Shown here: piece after piece, positions 15,012-24,137 of the stretch
Layout: every line of letters begins with the position of its first letter
How positions within the stretch are numbered: the first letter of the stretch is position 1
From: Acidobacteriota bacterium
GTDB lineage: Bacteria; Acidobacteriota; Vicinamibacteria; Vicinamibacterales; UBA823
Direction: 5' to 3'
DNA: 32,862 nt
Assembly (NCBI GenBank): GCA_002730735.1
Contig: PCAU01000001.1
Location: 51,942-84,803, forward strand
Program-made: the position numbers and the translations under genes
The notes under the pieces: generated by a model
Database searches by the model: none
The model's input: only the letters and a program-made list of their open reading frames with translations
Told to the model about the DNA's origin: nothing

Positions 15012-17621
15012 ATGAAGCGCTGGTCTCACCTACTCGTCCTTATTCCGTTCCTGATGATTCCGACCATAACCCCGGCACAGGAGTCGGTCACACCGACGCC
15101 CGAAAGTGTCATCGGCTGGGCGCCATGTACCGATTACAAACTCGCAACTTACGAACAGATTGCCGAGTACTTTCACGTGCTAGACAAGGCAACCGACCGG
15201 ATGCAGCTCGTGGACATTGGTGAGACTGCTGAAGGCCGCACACAGCTCATGGCGATCATTTCGTCGGAAAGCAATATGCAGAATCTGGCTCGATATAAAG
15301 AGATCTCGCAACAACTGGCACGGGCGCGTGTCAGCGGAGACGAGGCGCAGGCATTGGTTGATGAGGGGAAGGCGATTGTTTGGATCGATTTTGGTCTGCA
15401 TTCAACTGAAGTAGCGCATGGGCAGACCGCGCCGTGGATGGCCTACAAGGCAGTGACGGAAGAGACCGAGGAAATGCAGGTCATCCGCGACAACGTCATT
15501 TTCTTACTTGTCCCAAATATGAATCCCGACGGTACAACGCTGGTAGCCGAATGGTACATGCAACACGTTGGGACCCAGTATGAGGGAGCACCACTCCCAG
15601 AGCTTTACCAGAAGTATGTTGGCCACGACAACAACCGCGACTGGTTCATGTTTAACCAGCCCGAGAGCCAGAACATCGGTCGGCAGGTGTATCACGAATG
15701 GTTTCCTCAAATTATCTACAACCAACATCAATCTGGACCGTTTCCATCCCGCATCTTCATTCCGCCATTTGCTGAACCGGTGAATCCGAATATTCCCCCA
15801 CTCGTTATGCGCGGCATCAATGCCGTCGGCTCGGCCATGGGTCGCCGTTTTGATCAAGAGGGTAAAACGGGCGTGGTTTCCCGCGTCGGTTTCGATACCT
15901 GGTGGAACGGTGGGATGCGCACGGCACCATACTTTCACAACATGGTGGGCATTCTCACCGAGACGTCGCACACCTCGCCAGCCCCCGCCGTCTACGACCC
16001 GGCCACCTTTCCAGCCACTTTTGGTAACGGTGAGTCAACGACTGCACCTTCAGCGTTCTACCCGAACCCTTATATGGGCGGTGAGTGGCACCTACGCGAC
16101 AGTTGTGAATACATGCTAACTGGCTCTATGGCGGTCCTCGACATCGGAGCCAAGCGTCGTACCGAGTGGCTCTCCAACATTTATCAGATGGGCCGCGAAG
16201 CAATCGCCGATGGTGAAGACGAAACTTACGTCATCTCGGCCGACCAATGGGACCCAGGAACGGCGGCAAAACTAGTAAACGTTCTTCGGTGGGGTGCCAT
16301 TGACGTGGAACAGGCGAACGCGCCTTTCACCCTTGATGGCGTGTCCTATCCGGCCGGTAGTTATGTCATACCGGGTGCCCAACCATTCCGATCGCATCTC
16401 ACTGACTTGCTTACGCCACAGGTCTATCCCGATAGACGAATGTACCCGGGTGGGCCACCGGACCGCCCTTACGATGTTAGTGGATGGACACTGCCGTATC
16501 AGATGGGGGTCAGCGTTCAGAAACATTCGGGACTTGGCGAACGCACCACCCAGCTTGCGCTCGAGCAGGTGGAGCGGGCCTCTCCACCGAACGGGTCTGT
16601 TTCAGGACTCGCAACAGTCGCCTATGCGATCGACCCGAAAGCAAACGATGCCTTTACAGCAGTCAACCGTCTTCTGACCGCTGGTGAGAGCATTTCTCGC
16701 ACAACCAGTGCCGAGAACATCGGCACCCGGCTATGGCCACCAGGAACGTTTTTGGTTGTTGCCGGTGATGATACGCATGCTCGCGTGGAAGACGTGGCGC
16801 GATCACTCGGGCTACGAGTTGCGGCGCTCACCGAGGCACCGCTGACGGAGACCACCCCACTCAGGCAGCCGCGGGTTGGGCTGTATCACGCCTGGGGCGG
16901 CAACATGGACGAGGGGTGGACACGTTGGGTGCTCGAACAGTTCGAGTTTACCTACGACCGGTTGCACGATGCTGAGGTGCGCCTCGGGAACTTGAGCGCT
17001 AACTATGACGTGATTCTTCTGCCCGACGCGACTTACACGGGCATGCTGCACGGACTATCAACCGACCGAATGCCGCCTGAGTACTCCGGGGGTATGACCA
17101 TCCGCGGCCTGGCGAACCTGTATGACTTCGTCGTGGAGGGTGGGACACTTGTCGCGATGGACTCAGCCACTGAATTACCCCTTGCAATCTTTGACCTACC
17201 CCTTCGCGAAGTAACATCGGGACAATCCGACGCCGATTTCTTTATTCCGGGTACATTACTGCACCTTAAAGTCGACCACGGGCATCCGCTCGGTTACGGC
17301 ATGCCAGAAGAAACGACGGCGTTTTTTTCCCGCAGTCCCGCGTTTGCACTTGGCCGCCCGGTGAATCCTCGGGTTCGACGGGTAAGCGGCACCCCCGAAC
17401 CACCGTCTTCGGTTAGGGCCGTAGCAACCTACCCAGCAGAGGGTCTCCTCAAAAGTGGGTGGCTACTGGGTGAACATGTGCTCAGCGGACGTGCGGCTGT
17501 CGTGGAAGCCGATGTCGAAGCCGGCCGCGTGGTGCTGCTTGGTTTCCGGACGCAGCACCGCGGTCAGCCGCACGCCACGTTCAAATTGCTCTTCAATGCG
17601 CTCTACCGAGGCGGAATGTGA
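15012..17621 (+). CDS. Exported M14-family zinc carboxypeptidase-like protein
   Basis: This 869-residue protein has a signal peptide (cleavage near TPAQES, residue 22). The M14 zinc peptidase domain shows His130 and Glu133 (LHSTE), the substrate-region NPDG and NNRDW segments, His239 (NQHQSG) as third zinc ligand and Glu317 (ILTETSH) as catalytic base, so the active site is complete. After residue 600 it has a second domain (PRVGLYHAWGGNMDEGW, YDVILLPDAT) resembling a class I glutamine-amidotransferase-like fold without an obvious catalytic Cys. The family trims C-terminal residues from peptides, or in some branches cleaves cell-wall peptides; this large periplasmic type is common in Acidobacteriota and Bacteroidota. 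GGAGG lies five bases before the ATG. It converges on thrB with no visible terminator. Confidence 0.9.
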   Translation: MKRWSHLLVLIPFLMIPTITPAQESVTPTPESVIGWAPCTDYKLATYEQIAEYFHVLDKATDRMQLVDIGETAEGRTQLMAIISSESNMQNLARYKEISQQLARARVSGDEAQALVDEGKAIVWIDFGLHSTEVAHGQTAPWMAYKAVTEETEEMQVIRDNVIFLLVPNMNPDGTTLVAEWYMQHVGTQYEGAPLPELYQKYVGHDNNRDWFMFNQPESQNIGRQVYHEWFPQIIYNQHQSGPFPSRIFIPPFAEPVNPNIPPLVMRGINAVGSAMGRRFDQEGKTGVVSRVGFDTWWNGGMRTAPYFHNMVGILTETSHTSPAPAVYDPATFPATFGNGESTTAPSAFYPNPYMGGEWHLRDSCEYMLTGSMAVLDIGAKRRTEWLSNIYQMGREAIADGEDETYVISADQWDPGTAAKLVNVLRWGAIDVEQANAPFTLDGVSYPAGSYVIPGAQPFRSHLTDLLTPQVYPDRRMYPGGPPDRPYDVSGWTLPYQMGVSVQKHSGLGERTTQLALEQVERASPPNGSVSGLATVAYAIDPKANDAFTAVNRLLTAGESISRTTSAENIGTRLWPPGTFLVVAGDDTHARVEDVARSLGLRVAALTEAPLTETTPLRQPRVGLYHAWGGNMDEGWTRWVLEQFEFTYDRLHDAEVRLGNLSANYDVILLPDATYTGMLHGLSTDRMPPEYSGGMTIRGLANLYDFVVEGGTLVAMDSATELPLAIFDLPLREVTSGQSDADFFIPGTLLHLKVDHGHPLGYGMPEETTAFFSRSPAFALGRPVNPRVRRVSGTPEPPSSVRAVATYPAEGLLKSGWLLGEHVLSGRAAVVEADVEAGRVVLLGFRTQHRGQPHATFKLLFNALYRGGM

Positions 17622-17717
17622 AGTGTGTCGGGGTCTCCGAATGTGGGTCCCGCGTGTTCTTACCCCAAGCCGCTTCGGAAGGTTAGAAATCATCGGTCAG
17701 AACACGATGGTCGGTTG

Positions 17718-18677
17718 TCACGCAAGCCGTCTGGCGCCCTCACGATTGATTGGTCCTAGATACACGTCGGACTTTAGTCCAGCGGAATTACGAAATGCGT
17801 CTTGCATGGCATCGCCGATCGCCTGAGCATCACGCTCACTCTCAGCGAACGCAACCATCGACGGACCTGACCCCGAGACCGAGCAGCCGAGCGCAGCCTT
17901 TGACAGTGCCGCATTCTTAACATCGGCCAATCCGGGAATGAGATGCGCTCGGACCGGTTCCACAAGTCGGTCGAGGATACTCCGACCAAATTGTGTGAGG
18001 TCTCCTCGATGGAGCGCGTCAACCAATGCCGCGATATTACCGAGGTTCGCCACTACATCGTCGAGCGCATACGTCCGCTCGGCGGTGAGCTCACGTGCCG
18101 CTGCAGTCGGCACCGAACAGTGGGGATGAACGACTACGACCCGCAGCTCCTTTGGAACAGGTAGGTTAATCAACTCCAGTGGGTCATAGCTGCGCACAAG
18201 CACGATTCCGCCAAGCAAACTGGGCGCGACATTGTCGGCATGCGGTGTTTCAGATGCCGCGCGTTCGCCTACAAGCGCACTCGCAACCAAGTCGTAACGT
18301 GACAGTGGCGCGTCGAAGAGTTCATTGACCGCGACGGCACCACCAACAGCACTCGCGCCAGAACTGCCCAGGCCGCTAGCCAGTGGCATCTGCTTGTGAA
18401 GCCACAACCGAACACCGCGTCGGTGCGGCTCCTCAGCTTCGAGACCATCAAGCCGCCGTAGAACGTCAGCGGCGGCAACACTGGCCACATTTTTTTGGGG
18501 GTCGCGGGGAAGGGCGCCCCCATCACCCGTGATCTCGGCAATCTCAACGCCTGGTGTCTCGCTCAGTTCCGCTTCAACAATGTCACCGGGCTTTAATAGC
18601 GCGAGTCCGAGCACATCAAATCCTGGACCGAGATTTGACGCGCTGGACGGAGCAAACACGCGTACGCGGTTAGGCAT
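17718..18677 (-). CDS. thrB: Homoserine kinase
   Basis: This is a 319-residue GHMP kinase. The ATG at 18677 (MPNRVRVFAPSSASNLGPG) is preferred over an upstream TTG. The Gly-rich phosphate loop reads PLASGLGSSGASAVGG, the N-terminal motif is APSSASNLGPGFDVLG, and the C-terminal GCSVSGSGPSMVAF segment is the third GHMP motif. Together with HADNVAPSLLGG these are diagnostic of ThrB, which phosphorylates L-homoserine with ATP in threonine synthesis in the cytoplasm. thrA and thrC are not adjacent here, which is unusual though not rare outside the proteobacteria. The gene is alone on the minus strand; an inverted repeat at 18713-18734 lies 35 bases upstream of its start and may control it. Confidence 0.94.
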   Translation of the reverse strand: MPNRVRVFAPSSASNLGPGFDVLGLALLKPGDIVEAELSETPGVEIAEITGDGGALPRDPQKNVASVAAADVLRRLDGLEAEEPHRRGVRLWLHKQMPLASGLGSSGASAVGGAVAVNELFDAPLSRYDLVASALVGERAASETPHADNVAPSLLGGIVLVRSYDPLELINLPVPKELRVVVVHPHCSVPTAAARELTAERTYALDDVVANLGNIAALVDALHRGDLTQFGRSILDRLVEPVRAHLIPGLADVKNAALSKAALGCSVSGSGPSMVAFAESERDAQAIGDAMQDAFRNSAGLKSDVYLGPINREGARRLA

Positions 18678-18712
18678 CTTCGTCCAGAGTAACAAATCCG
18701 GTAACGACTCCT

Positions 18713-18734
18713 ACCAAGAATTCGATTTCTTGGT
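18713..18734. promoter_or_regulatory. Perfect 8-bp inverted repeat upstream of thrB
   Basis: ACCAAGAA (18713-18720) and TTCTTGGT (18727-18734) are exact reverse complements with a six-base spacer (TTCGAT). The repeat starts 35 bases before the thrB ATG on the minus strand, where an operator or a leader hairpin could act. No U tract or leader peptide rich in Thr/Ile codons was seen, so classical attenuation is not supported. Confidence 0.45.
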
Positions 18735-19122
18735 CCGTGGCTCCACATCCCAGACTTTCTCGAAACCGCATCGTCGTTGGGGGCCTGTTAATCCATTCGG
18801 CTTCGATTTGGACACCGATCCCTCCCTAGACTCGATCGTCCTAATACTATTTCTTAGAACGCTTTACAGGCGATCTACCGTCGGGATACATGCCTGAGGA
18901 ACATGGAACCGCCAAGGCTGAACAATTCTAGACGAACGTCGCTTTTGTTATTCCGCTAGCTTTCCAAGACAAGGTCGTTCTACAATCCCAAGTTCCGTTG
19001 TTGTTGCAGTTGCTGATCTTGGTTGGTGAGTTGGGTAGCCCGCCCGAGTGCCACGGCGGCACCGAAGAGGCAGGAAGTTCGTAAACAGTTATTGACGTAA
19101 TCTGGTTCTTTAGGAGGCTTCT
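18735..19122. other. Intergenic stretch without a recognisable gene
   Basis: About 390 bases between divergent thrB and the first aminotransferase gene. No convincing coding frame, tRNA or repeat family was found; the longest frame here mostly overlaps thrB antisense. It must carry the promoter of the aminotransferase operon, but apart from an isolated TTGACG (19092-19097) without a matching -10, nothing can be assigned. A strong AGGAGG (19112-19117) at the right end is the ribosome site of the next gene. Confidence 0.5.
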
Positions 19123-20304
19123 ATGTCGCTCTCGCGTCGCGCGTTCTTTCGCAATTTAGGGGTCGATCGCGCCGACTCGGTTTCTCCAAATCTCATAGCG
19201 TCCCGTGGGCGCGAAGCACTTGAATTGTGGCGGAACGGCCTGAACTACGAGGATGAGGCGCAGTGGCCTGTCACGAGGTTGGCGGATGGTGCCATCGTTA
19301 TTTCCAGTAATGAAAATCCTTTAGGGCCTGGGCCGGCGGCCTACCAAGCGCTTCTCGATGGTCTGGACCAGCAGGCCGGTCGCTACCCGACCAACTTCCG
19401 ACCGAGTCATCGTGACCTGATGCAGACGATCGCCAGCAAATATGGCGCTCGCCCAGAAAACGTCACGCTCGGCACTGGCTCGGGGGAGATTCTCGAGAAC
19501 GCGGCCCTGGCATACACCAGTCCGGATAAGGCACTCGTCACCGCTGACCCGTCTTACCTGCAGGCTGTCGGCGTAGCCAGGCGGCAGGGGCATCCTGTAC
19601 GCACGGTGCCACTTGACGCGAATTTACGGCTTGACTCAGAAGCTATTGCTCGCGCAGCGAGTGGTGCCGGCTTAGTCTTTCTGTGCAATCCGAACAACCC
19701 GAGCTCGACCGTCATGCCAGCTTCCGATGTCGAAGCCCTCGTGGCTGAGGTCCGCCGGTCGTCACCGGATACGCGCATCCTGATCGACGAGGCGTATCAC
19801 GACTATGCAACCGACCCGGCACACCAGACAGCGATTCCATTGGCGCTTCGAACGCCAAATGTGTTCGTGGCGCGGACGTTCTCAAAGGCCTACGGCATGG
19901 CGGGCCTCCGGCTTGGCTACGCTATCGGTCACCTGGAGACGATCGCGACCCTAGCGCAGTGGACGCACGTGTTTAATTCCAACAATCTAGCCAACGCGGC
20001 GGCTGTTGCCTCGCTCAACGACCCGCAGCATCTCGAGCAAGAGCGCGCACGCAACAAGGAGGCGCGCGACTTCACGATCGGAGTGTTCAACGACCTCGGT
20101 TGCGAGGCTGCTGATGCACAGACGAACTTCCTGTTCGTTAACATCGGTCGTCCAGCGGCTGAGTTCCGTAACGCGTGCGCCGAGCACAATGTGGCCGTCG
20201 GTCGGGATTTTCCACCGATGGAAAAAACGCATGCCCGTGTTTCGATTGGCACAATCGGCGAAATGCGCCGAGCCGCTGAAGTCTTCAAGCAGGTACTGGC
20301 ATAG
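19123..20304 (+). CDS. HisC-like PLP aminotransferase with a degenerate twin-arginine N-terminus
   Basis: This 393-residue fold-type I class I/II aminotransferase is close in pattern to histidinol-phosphate aminotransferase. Residue landmarks are NENPLGPG (substrate loop), GTGSGEIL (phosphate-binding region), CNPNNPSS, LIDEAYHDY and ARTFSKAYGMAGLRLG, with the PLP-binding Lys in FSKAYG. The C-terminal Arg motif is HARVSIGTI. The N-terminus reads SLSRRAFFRNLG, a Tat-like twin-arginine motif, but the following residues (VDRADSVSPNLIASRG) are polar, so the hydrophobic region needed for export is missing. Its neighbour keeps it. The enzyme is thus probably cytoplasmic, or its export is doubtful. 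AGGAGG is five bases before the ATG. A strongly similar gene follows 90 bases later. Role in true histidine synthesis is unlikely, since no his genes are near. Confidence 0.88.
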   Translation: MSLSRRAFFRNLGVDRADSVSPNLIASRGREALELWRNGLNYEDEAQWPVTRLADGAIVISSNENPLGPGPAAYQALLDGLDQQAGRYPTNFRPSHRDLMQTIASKYGARPENVTLGTGSGEILENAALAYTSPDKALVTADPSYLQAVGVARRQGHPVRTVPLDANLRLDSEAIARAASGAGLVFLCNPNNPSSTVMPASDVEALVAEVRRSSPDTRILIDEAYHDYATDPAHQTAIPLALRTPNVFVARTFSKAYGMAGLRLGYAIGHLETIATLAQWTHVFNSNNLANAAAVASLNDPQHLEQERARNKEARDFTIGVFNDLGCEAADAQTNFLFVNIGRPAAEFRNACAEHNVAVGRDFPPMEKTHARVSIGTIGEMRRAAEVFKQVLA

Positions 20305-20394
20305 AACACGGTGCCGCTAATGAGACAACAGATGACTAGACACTCTCAGCCCGGACAGAAACCGGGAACGCTTTCCAGCATCGAGGAGGACTCC

Positions 20395-21561
20395 ATGTCG
20401 TTTTCGCGACGCACATTTGTAAAGACTCTCGGGGTCGGAGGCGCAGCAGCGCTCTCTGGCGCCTACATCCCAAGAGCGTATGACTTGCCTTCGTTTTGGA
20501 CGCCAACCTTACTGGCACAGGAAGGTCCATTACTGCTGCACAACAACGAGAACCCACTGGGTCCTGGCGATAGGGTGCTCAACGCGATCCGCGAGCACAT
20601 TGCACCGGACGGTGCACCCGTTGGGCGCTATCCGTTCCAGTTAATGCGTAACCTTGTGGGAGCAATTGCTCAGCGGTTCGAGGTTCAGCCTGGAAACGTG
20701 ATTGTCGGCACCGGCTCGACCCAGGTGCTCCGGACAGCTGTCATGCGCTACACGAGTTCGAGCAAGCCGCTCGTGACGGCGACACCAACTTACGAAGAGT
20801 GCACACAGTATGCCCAACTTCTCGGTCATGCCGTCGTCGAAATTGGTCTCAACGACCGGCTTATGCTCGACCTAGATGAGATGGCAGAAGCCGCCAAGGG
20901 TGCCGGGATGGTCTTCCTGAACAACCCAAATAACCCGACTGCGACGGTGTATCCAGCCGATGAAATTAACGGGTGCATCGACAAGATCCTGACGGCATCA
21001 CCCGACACCCGCATCCTCGTGGACGAGGCGTATCACGACTACGTGACCGACCCGCGTCACGAGACGCAGATTCCGGCTGCTGTGAAGAATAATCGCATTC
21101 TGGCTGCGCGTACTTTCTCAAAGGCGCACGGTATGGCGGGCCTCCGGACGGGCTATGGCATCGCCCACGAGGACATGATTGGCGAGCTCAGGGAGTTCCA
21201 TAGTGGCAACACAATCAACACGCCTGGGGTCATCGCCGGTAGCATCTCGATCCTCGACGTACGGCGGCTCAATGAGGAGTCAGCCCGCAATACTGAAGCG
21301 CGTCAGTACACGATTGACTGGTTCAAGAACGCGGGCTTTGAGGCTACCGATTCGCAGACCAACTTCATCTTTGTCAAGACCGGGATGAACGCGCAGGAGT
21401 TCCGTGACGGCAACCTTGAGAATGGTGTAATGGTTGGTCGGAACTTCCCACCGTATGAGGAGGAGTGGGCGCGCATTTCCATCGGCACAATGGAGCAAAT
21501 GGAGCAGGCAACCGAATCGTTCGCGAAGGTGCTCCGCGTCAACGCAACAGCGGCCGCCTAA
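20395..21561 (+). CDS. Tat-exported HisC-like PLP aminotransferase
   Basis: This is a 388-residue aminotransferase of the same family as the preceding gene. ATG 20395 is chosen because GAGGAGGA lies close before it; the frame is open upstream without such a site. The N-terminus is a convincing twin-arginine signal: SFSRRTFVKTLG followed by a mildly hydrophobic GVGGAAALSGAYI. Catalytic landmarks are NENPLGPG, GTGSTQVL, NNPNNPTA, LVDEAYHDY and the PLP Lys in TFSKAHGMAG. The family transfers amino groups from amino acids to 2-oxo acids; Tat export fits because PLP would be bound before secretion. It probably acts in the periplasm. It is followed by an amino-acid permease and an amidohydrolase, pointing to use of an external amine or amino acid. 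Substrate is unknown. Confidence 0.88.
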   Translation: MSFSRRTFVKTLGVGGAAALSGAYIPRAYDLPSFWTPTLLAQEGPLLLHNNENPLGPGDRVLNAIREHIAPDGAPVGRYPFQLMRNLVGAIAQRFEVQPGNVIVGTGSTQVLRTAVMRYTSSSKPLVTATPTYEECTQYAQLLGHAVVEIGLNDRLMLDLDEMAEAAKGAGMVFLNNPNNPTATVYPADEINGCIDKILTASPDTRILVDEAYHDYVTDPRHETQIPAAVKNNRILAARTFSKAHGMAGLRTGYGIAHEDMIGELREFHSGNTINTPGVIAGSISILDVRRLNEESARNTEARQYTIDWFKNAGFEATDSQTNFIFVKTGMNAQEFRDGNLENGVMVGRNFPPYEEEWARISIGTMEQMEQATESFAKVLRVNATAAA

Positions 21562-21663
21562 CCGGTTTACCAGACCCGGCGCATCGGACACCACGGTGTG
21601 TCGGGTCGTTTCGTCTCCCGTCCCAGTAACCGCCGGCCTGTTTCAGTATTCCCGAGTGGTCCA

Positions 21664-23007
21664 ATGACTGGCACGTCTCCAGGTGGTGAGCTTAAGCGCT
21701 CGCTGACGCTTGTGCCTACGACGGCACTAGTCGTGGGCACGATCATCGGTGCATCGATCTTCGTGCAACCGTCGGAGATCACGGCACTGGTCCCGTCGCT
21801 CGGTGGCGTCGCGGCTATCTGGTTCGCAGCCGGCGTTCTGACGTTTCTTGGTGCATTGGTCTGTGCCGAGCTAGCCTCAGCTTTTTCACGTACGGGCGGT
21901 GTCTACGTTTTCCTGAACGAAACGTATTCGCCAGTGGTGGGTTTTTTGTGGGGTTGGGCGATGTTCTGGAGCATGCATTCCGGAATCCTCGCTGCTATTG
22001 CCGTCGTCTTCGCCCGCTATGTTGCGTTCTTCGTGCCCCTCAGCGACATTGGTATCCAACTCGTAGCCGCCGGAGCGATCCTCGTGCTCTCGGCGATCAA
22101 CTATCGCGGTATCAAGCACGGGAGCCAGTTGCAAACTACCTTCACCATTGGCAAGGTAGCCGCTATCGTCTTGATGATTACGGTAGGACTGGCGCTTGCG
22201 CCAGGCGATTCAGGTGGCGCAGCAACTGCCGCGCCGCAGGCCGTCGACGGTGTCGCCGGCGAGGTGTCATGGACCGCGATTATCCAGGCGCTGATCGCTG
22301 GGCTGTTCGCATTCGGCGGGTGGCACATGGTGACCTATGCCGCGGGTGAAACCATCGACCCAACACGCACCATCCCGCGTGCACTGCTTGTTGGCACCGT
22401 CATCGTCACGGTTTGCTACGTTGCGCTGAACGCAGTCTACATGTATGTCCTTCCACTCGACGTCGTCATCTCCTCGACACGGGTGGCCGCCGATGCGGCT
22501 GAGGCGTTGATTGGGAACGTCGGCGGAGTTTTGATGTCGGGGTTGGTCATCTTCTCTACCTTTGGTGCCTTGAATGGCATCATCTTGGCCGGCCCACGTG
22601 TCTATTACTCAATGGCACAGGATGGCCTACTCTTCCGCTGGGCCAGCCACACGCACCCAACGTTCCGGACTCCACATCTGGCGATCGTGCTGCAGGGTGT
22701 CTGGGCTGCGGTCCTTGTATTCACTGGCACCTACAGTCAACTCTTCTCCCGCGTCATCTATGTTGAGTGGATCTTCTTCGGACTGATGGGACTCGGCTTG
22801 TTCATCCTGCGCCGACGTCCCGACTATCGGCCCGCCTATCGCGTTGGCGGCTATGCTGTCATTGCTGCCATTTTTGCCTTAGCATCCGCGGTCATTGTGC
22901 TGAATCGTCTGATTACTGAACCGGCCGAGGCACTTTCAGGTTTAGCGATCGTGCTACTCGGCGTGCCGGTGTACTACTTTTGGCTGGCGCGACCGAAAGG
23001 AGCGTAG
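21664..23007 (+). CDS. APC-family amino acid permease
   Basis: This 447-residue inner-membrane protein has about 12 hydrophobic segments. ATG 21664 is chosen rather than an in-frame GTG at 21598, because the extra residues are polar and precede the usual N-terminal start of the family. The first helix holds the GTIIGASIFV motif that forms the substrate-binding unwound region in APC transporters. The AFSRTGGVYVFLNET segment and the FAFGGWHMVTYAAGE segment are typical of the LAT/basic amino acid branch. It imports amino acids by proton or exchange mechanisms. It lies 102 bases after the Tat aminotransferase and nine bases before the amidohydrolase, so it is most likely part of one operon and supplies or removes the amino acid handled there. 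Confidence 0.9.
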   Translation: MTGTSPGGELKRSLTLVPTTALVVGTIIGASIFVQPSEITALVPSLGGVAAIWFAAGVLTFLGALVCAELASAFSRTGGVYVFLNETYSPVVGFLWGWAMFWSMHSGILAAIAVVFARYVAFFVPLSDIGIQLVAAGAILVLSAINYRGIKHGSQLQTTFTIGKVAAIVLMITVGLALAPGDSGGAATAAPQAVDGVAGEVSWTAIIQALIAGLFAFGGWHMVTYAAGETIDPTRTIPRALLVGTVIVTVCYVALNAVYMYVLPLDVVISSTRVAADAAEALIGNVGGVLMSGLVIFSTFGALNGIILAGPRVYYSMAQDGLLFRWASHTHPTFRTPHLAIVLQGVWAAVLVFTGTYSQLFSRVIYVEWIFFGLMGLGLFILRRRPDYRPAYRVGGYAVIAAIFALASAVIVLNRLITEPAEALSGLAIVLLGVPVYYFWLARPKGA

Positions 23008-23016
23008 ACCCTTTTC

Positions 23017-23994
23017 GTGGCCATCATCGATTTTCACAACCATTTCTATCCGCCGAGCTACCTCACCGCCGTCCGTAACGGCAAGAGCACCATAACCCAT
23101 ACGACCGACAATGACGGGAATCCGGTGCTGCACTACCCCGGCGACTACAACATCGTCGTCCCCGAGCATCGCGACGCTAACTTGCGTGATCAAGTGCTAG
23201 CCGAGCATGGCATCGACACTCAGGTGCTCACATTCACGTCTCCCGGTACTCATGTCGAAGCTCCTGAAACGGCTGTTGCGCTGGCAACGGAGATCAACAA
23301 TGACTTCGCCGAGATCGTACGGTCGAGGTCACGGTTCACTGCGCTGGCCACGCTCCCACTGAACGATCCGCTGGCGGCGGGCATCGAACTCGACCGGGCG
23401 ATGACCCAACTCGGGTTCAAAGGCGCCATGCTCTTCAGCAATGTCAACGGCACGGCACTGAGTGACGAATGCTACTGGCCGATGTACGAGAGGGCGAACG
23501 ATCAGGGCGCTGTGCTTTACATCCATCCCATTCACCCTGTGGGCGTTGAGGCGATGACTGAGTACTGGCTGATGCCACTGCTCGGCTTCGTCTTCGACAC
23601 GACCTTGGCCGCAGCCAAAATCGTCTTTAGTGGTGTGACTGAGCGATTTCCGCGCATCACCTGGGTCCTCGCACACCTCGGCGGCACTGTGCCCTATCTG
23701 GCCGAGCGGCTCGACCGTGGCTTCTATGCGTTTGAGGACTGCCGCCAGCATATCGACCAACCACCCAGCACCTACCTGAAACGCTTCTATTACGATACGG
23801 TGAATTTTGATTCGAAGGCGGTCCAACTCGCTATCGACTTTGCCGGTGTCAGCCACGTGATTGCCGGCAGTGACTATCCTCACAAGATCGGCAGCCTGCG
23901 CAAAATGCTCGATGGTATTGCCGGCCTGTCGATCTCCGACCAGGCCCGGGCCGACATTTTAGGTAACAACACTGCTAGGCTGCTTGGTTCCTGA
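23017..23994 (+). CDS. ACMSD-like amidohydrolase (intact metal site)
   Basis: This is a 325-residue Amidohydro_2 protein starting at GTG 23017. AAGGAG lies about 15 bases before it, somewhat far, but no better start exists. All family positions are intact: DFHNH (metal His pair), YIHPIHP (metal His), LAHLGGTVPYLAERL (catalytic His and Arg) and AGSDYPHKIG (metal Asp). The family covers metal-dependent decarboxylases and hydrolases such as ACMSD and 5-carboxyvanillate decarboxylase. It is probably cytoplasmic. Placed nine bases after an amino-acid permease and behind two aminotransferases, it may decarboxylate an aminated or deaminated acid made by them. Compared with the homologue at 1975-2994, it has the normal HxH motif, so the two probably differ in chemistry. 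Confidence 0.88.
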   Translation: MAIIDFHNHFYPPSYLTAVRNGKSTITHTTDNDGNPVLHYPGDYNIVVPEHRDANLRDQVLAEHGIDTQVLTFTSPGTHVEAPETAVALATEINNDFAEIVRSRSRFTALATLPLNDPLAAGIELDRAMTQLGFKGAMLFSNVNGTALSDECYWPMYERANDQGAVLYIHPIHPVGVEAMTEYWLMPLLGFVFDTTLAAAKIVFSGVTERFPRITWVLAHLGGTVPYLAERLDRGFYAFEDCRQHIDQPPSTYLKRFYYDTVNFDSKAVQLAIDFAGVSHVIAGSDYPHKIGSLRKMLDGIAGLSISDQARADILGNNTARLLGS

Positions 23995-24137
23995 AGTGCG
24001 GAGGCGCTTCTTACCACCCAAAACCACGGTTAACACTCTGCCGTGGCCGACAGCCAGGCGTCAACCGACATCCTATCAACGGCAGTGAGATAGACTGGCG
24101 TTTCACGTTCTTTCCACACTGACTTGGAGTTTGCATT

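Noticed and set aside
18529-18897. A 122-codon frame reaching into the thrB upstream gap
   Set aside because: About half overlaps thrB antisense; its composition and lack of a ribosome site do not support coding.
24024-24046. CCACGG / CCGTGG inverted repeat after the amidohydrolase
   Set aside because: The stem is only 6 bp with an 11-base loop and no T run, so it is not supported as a terminator.
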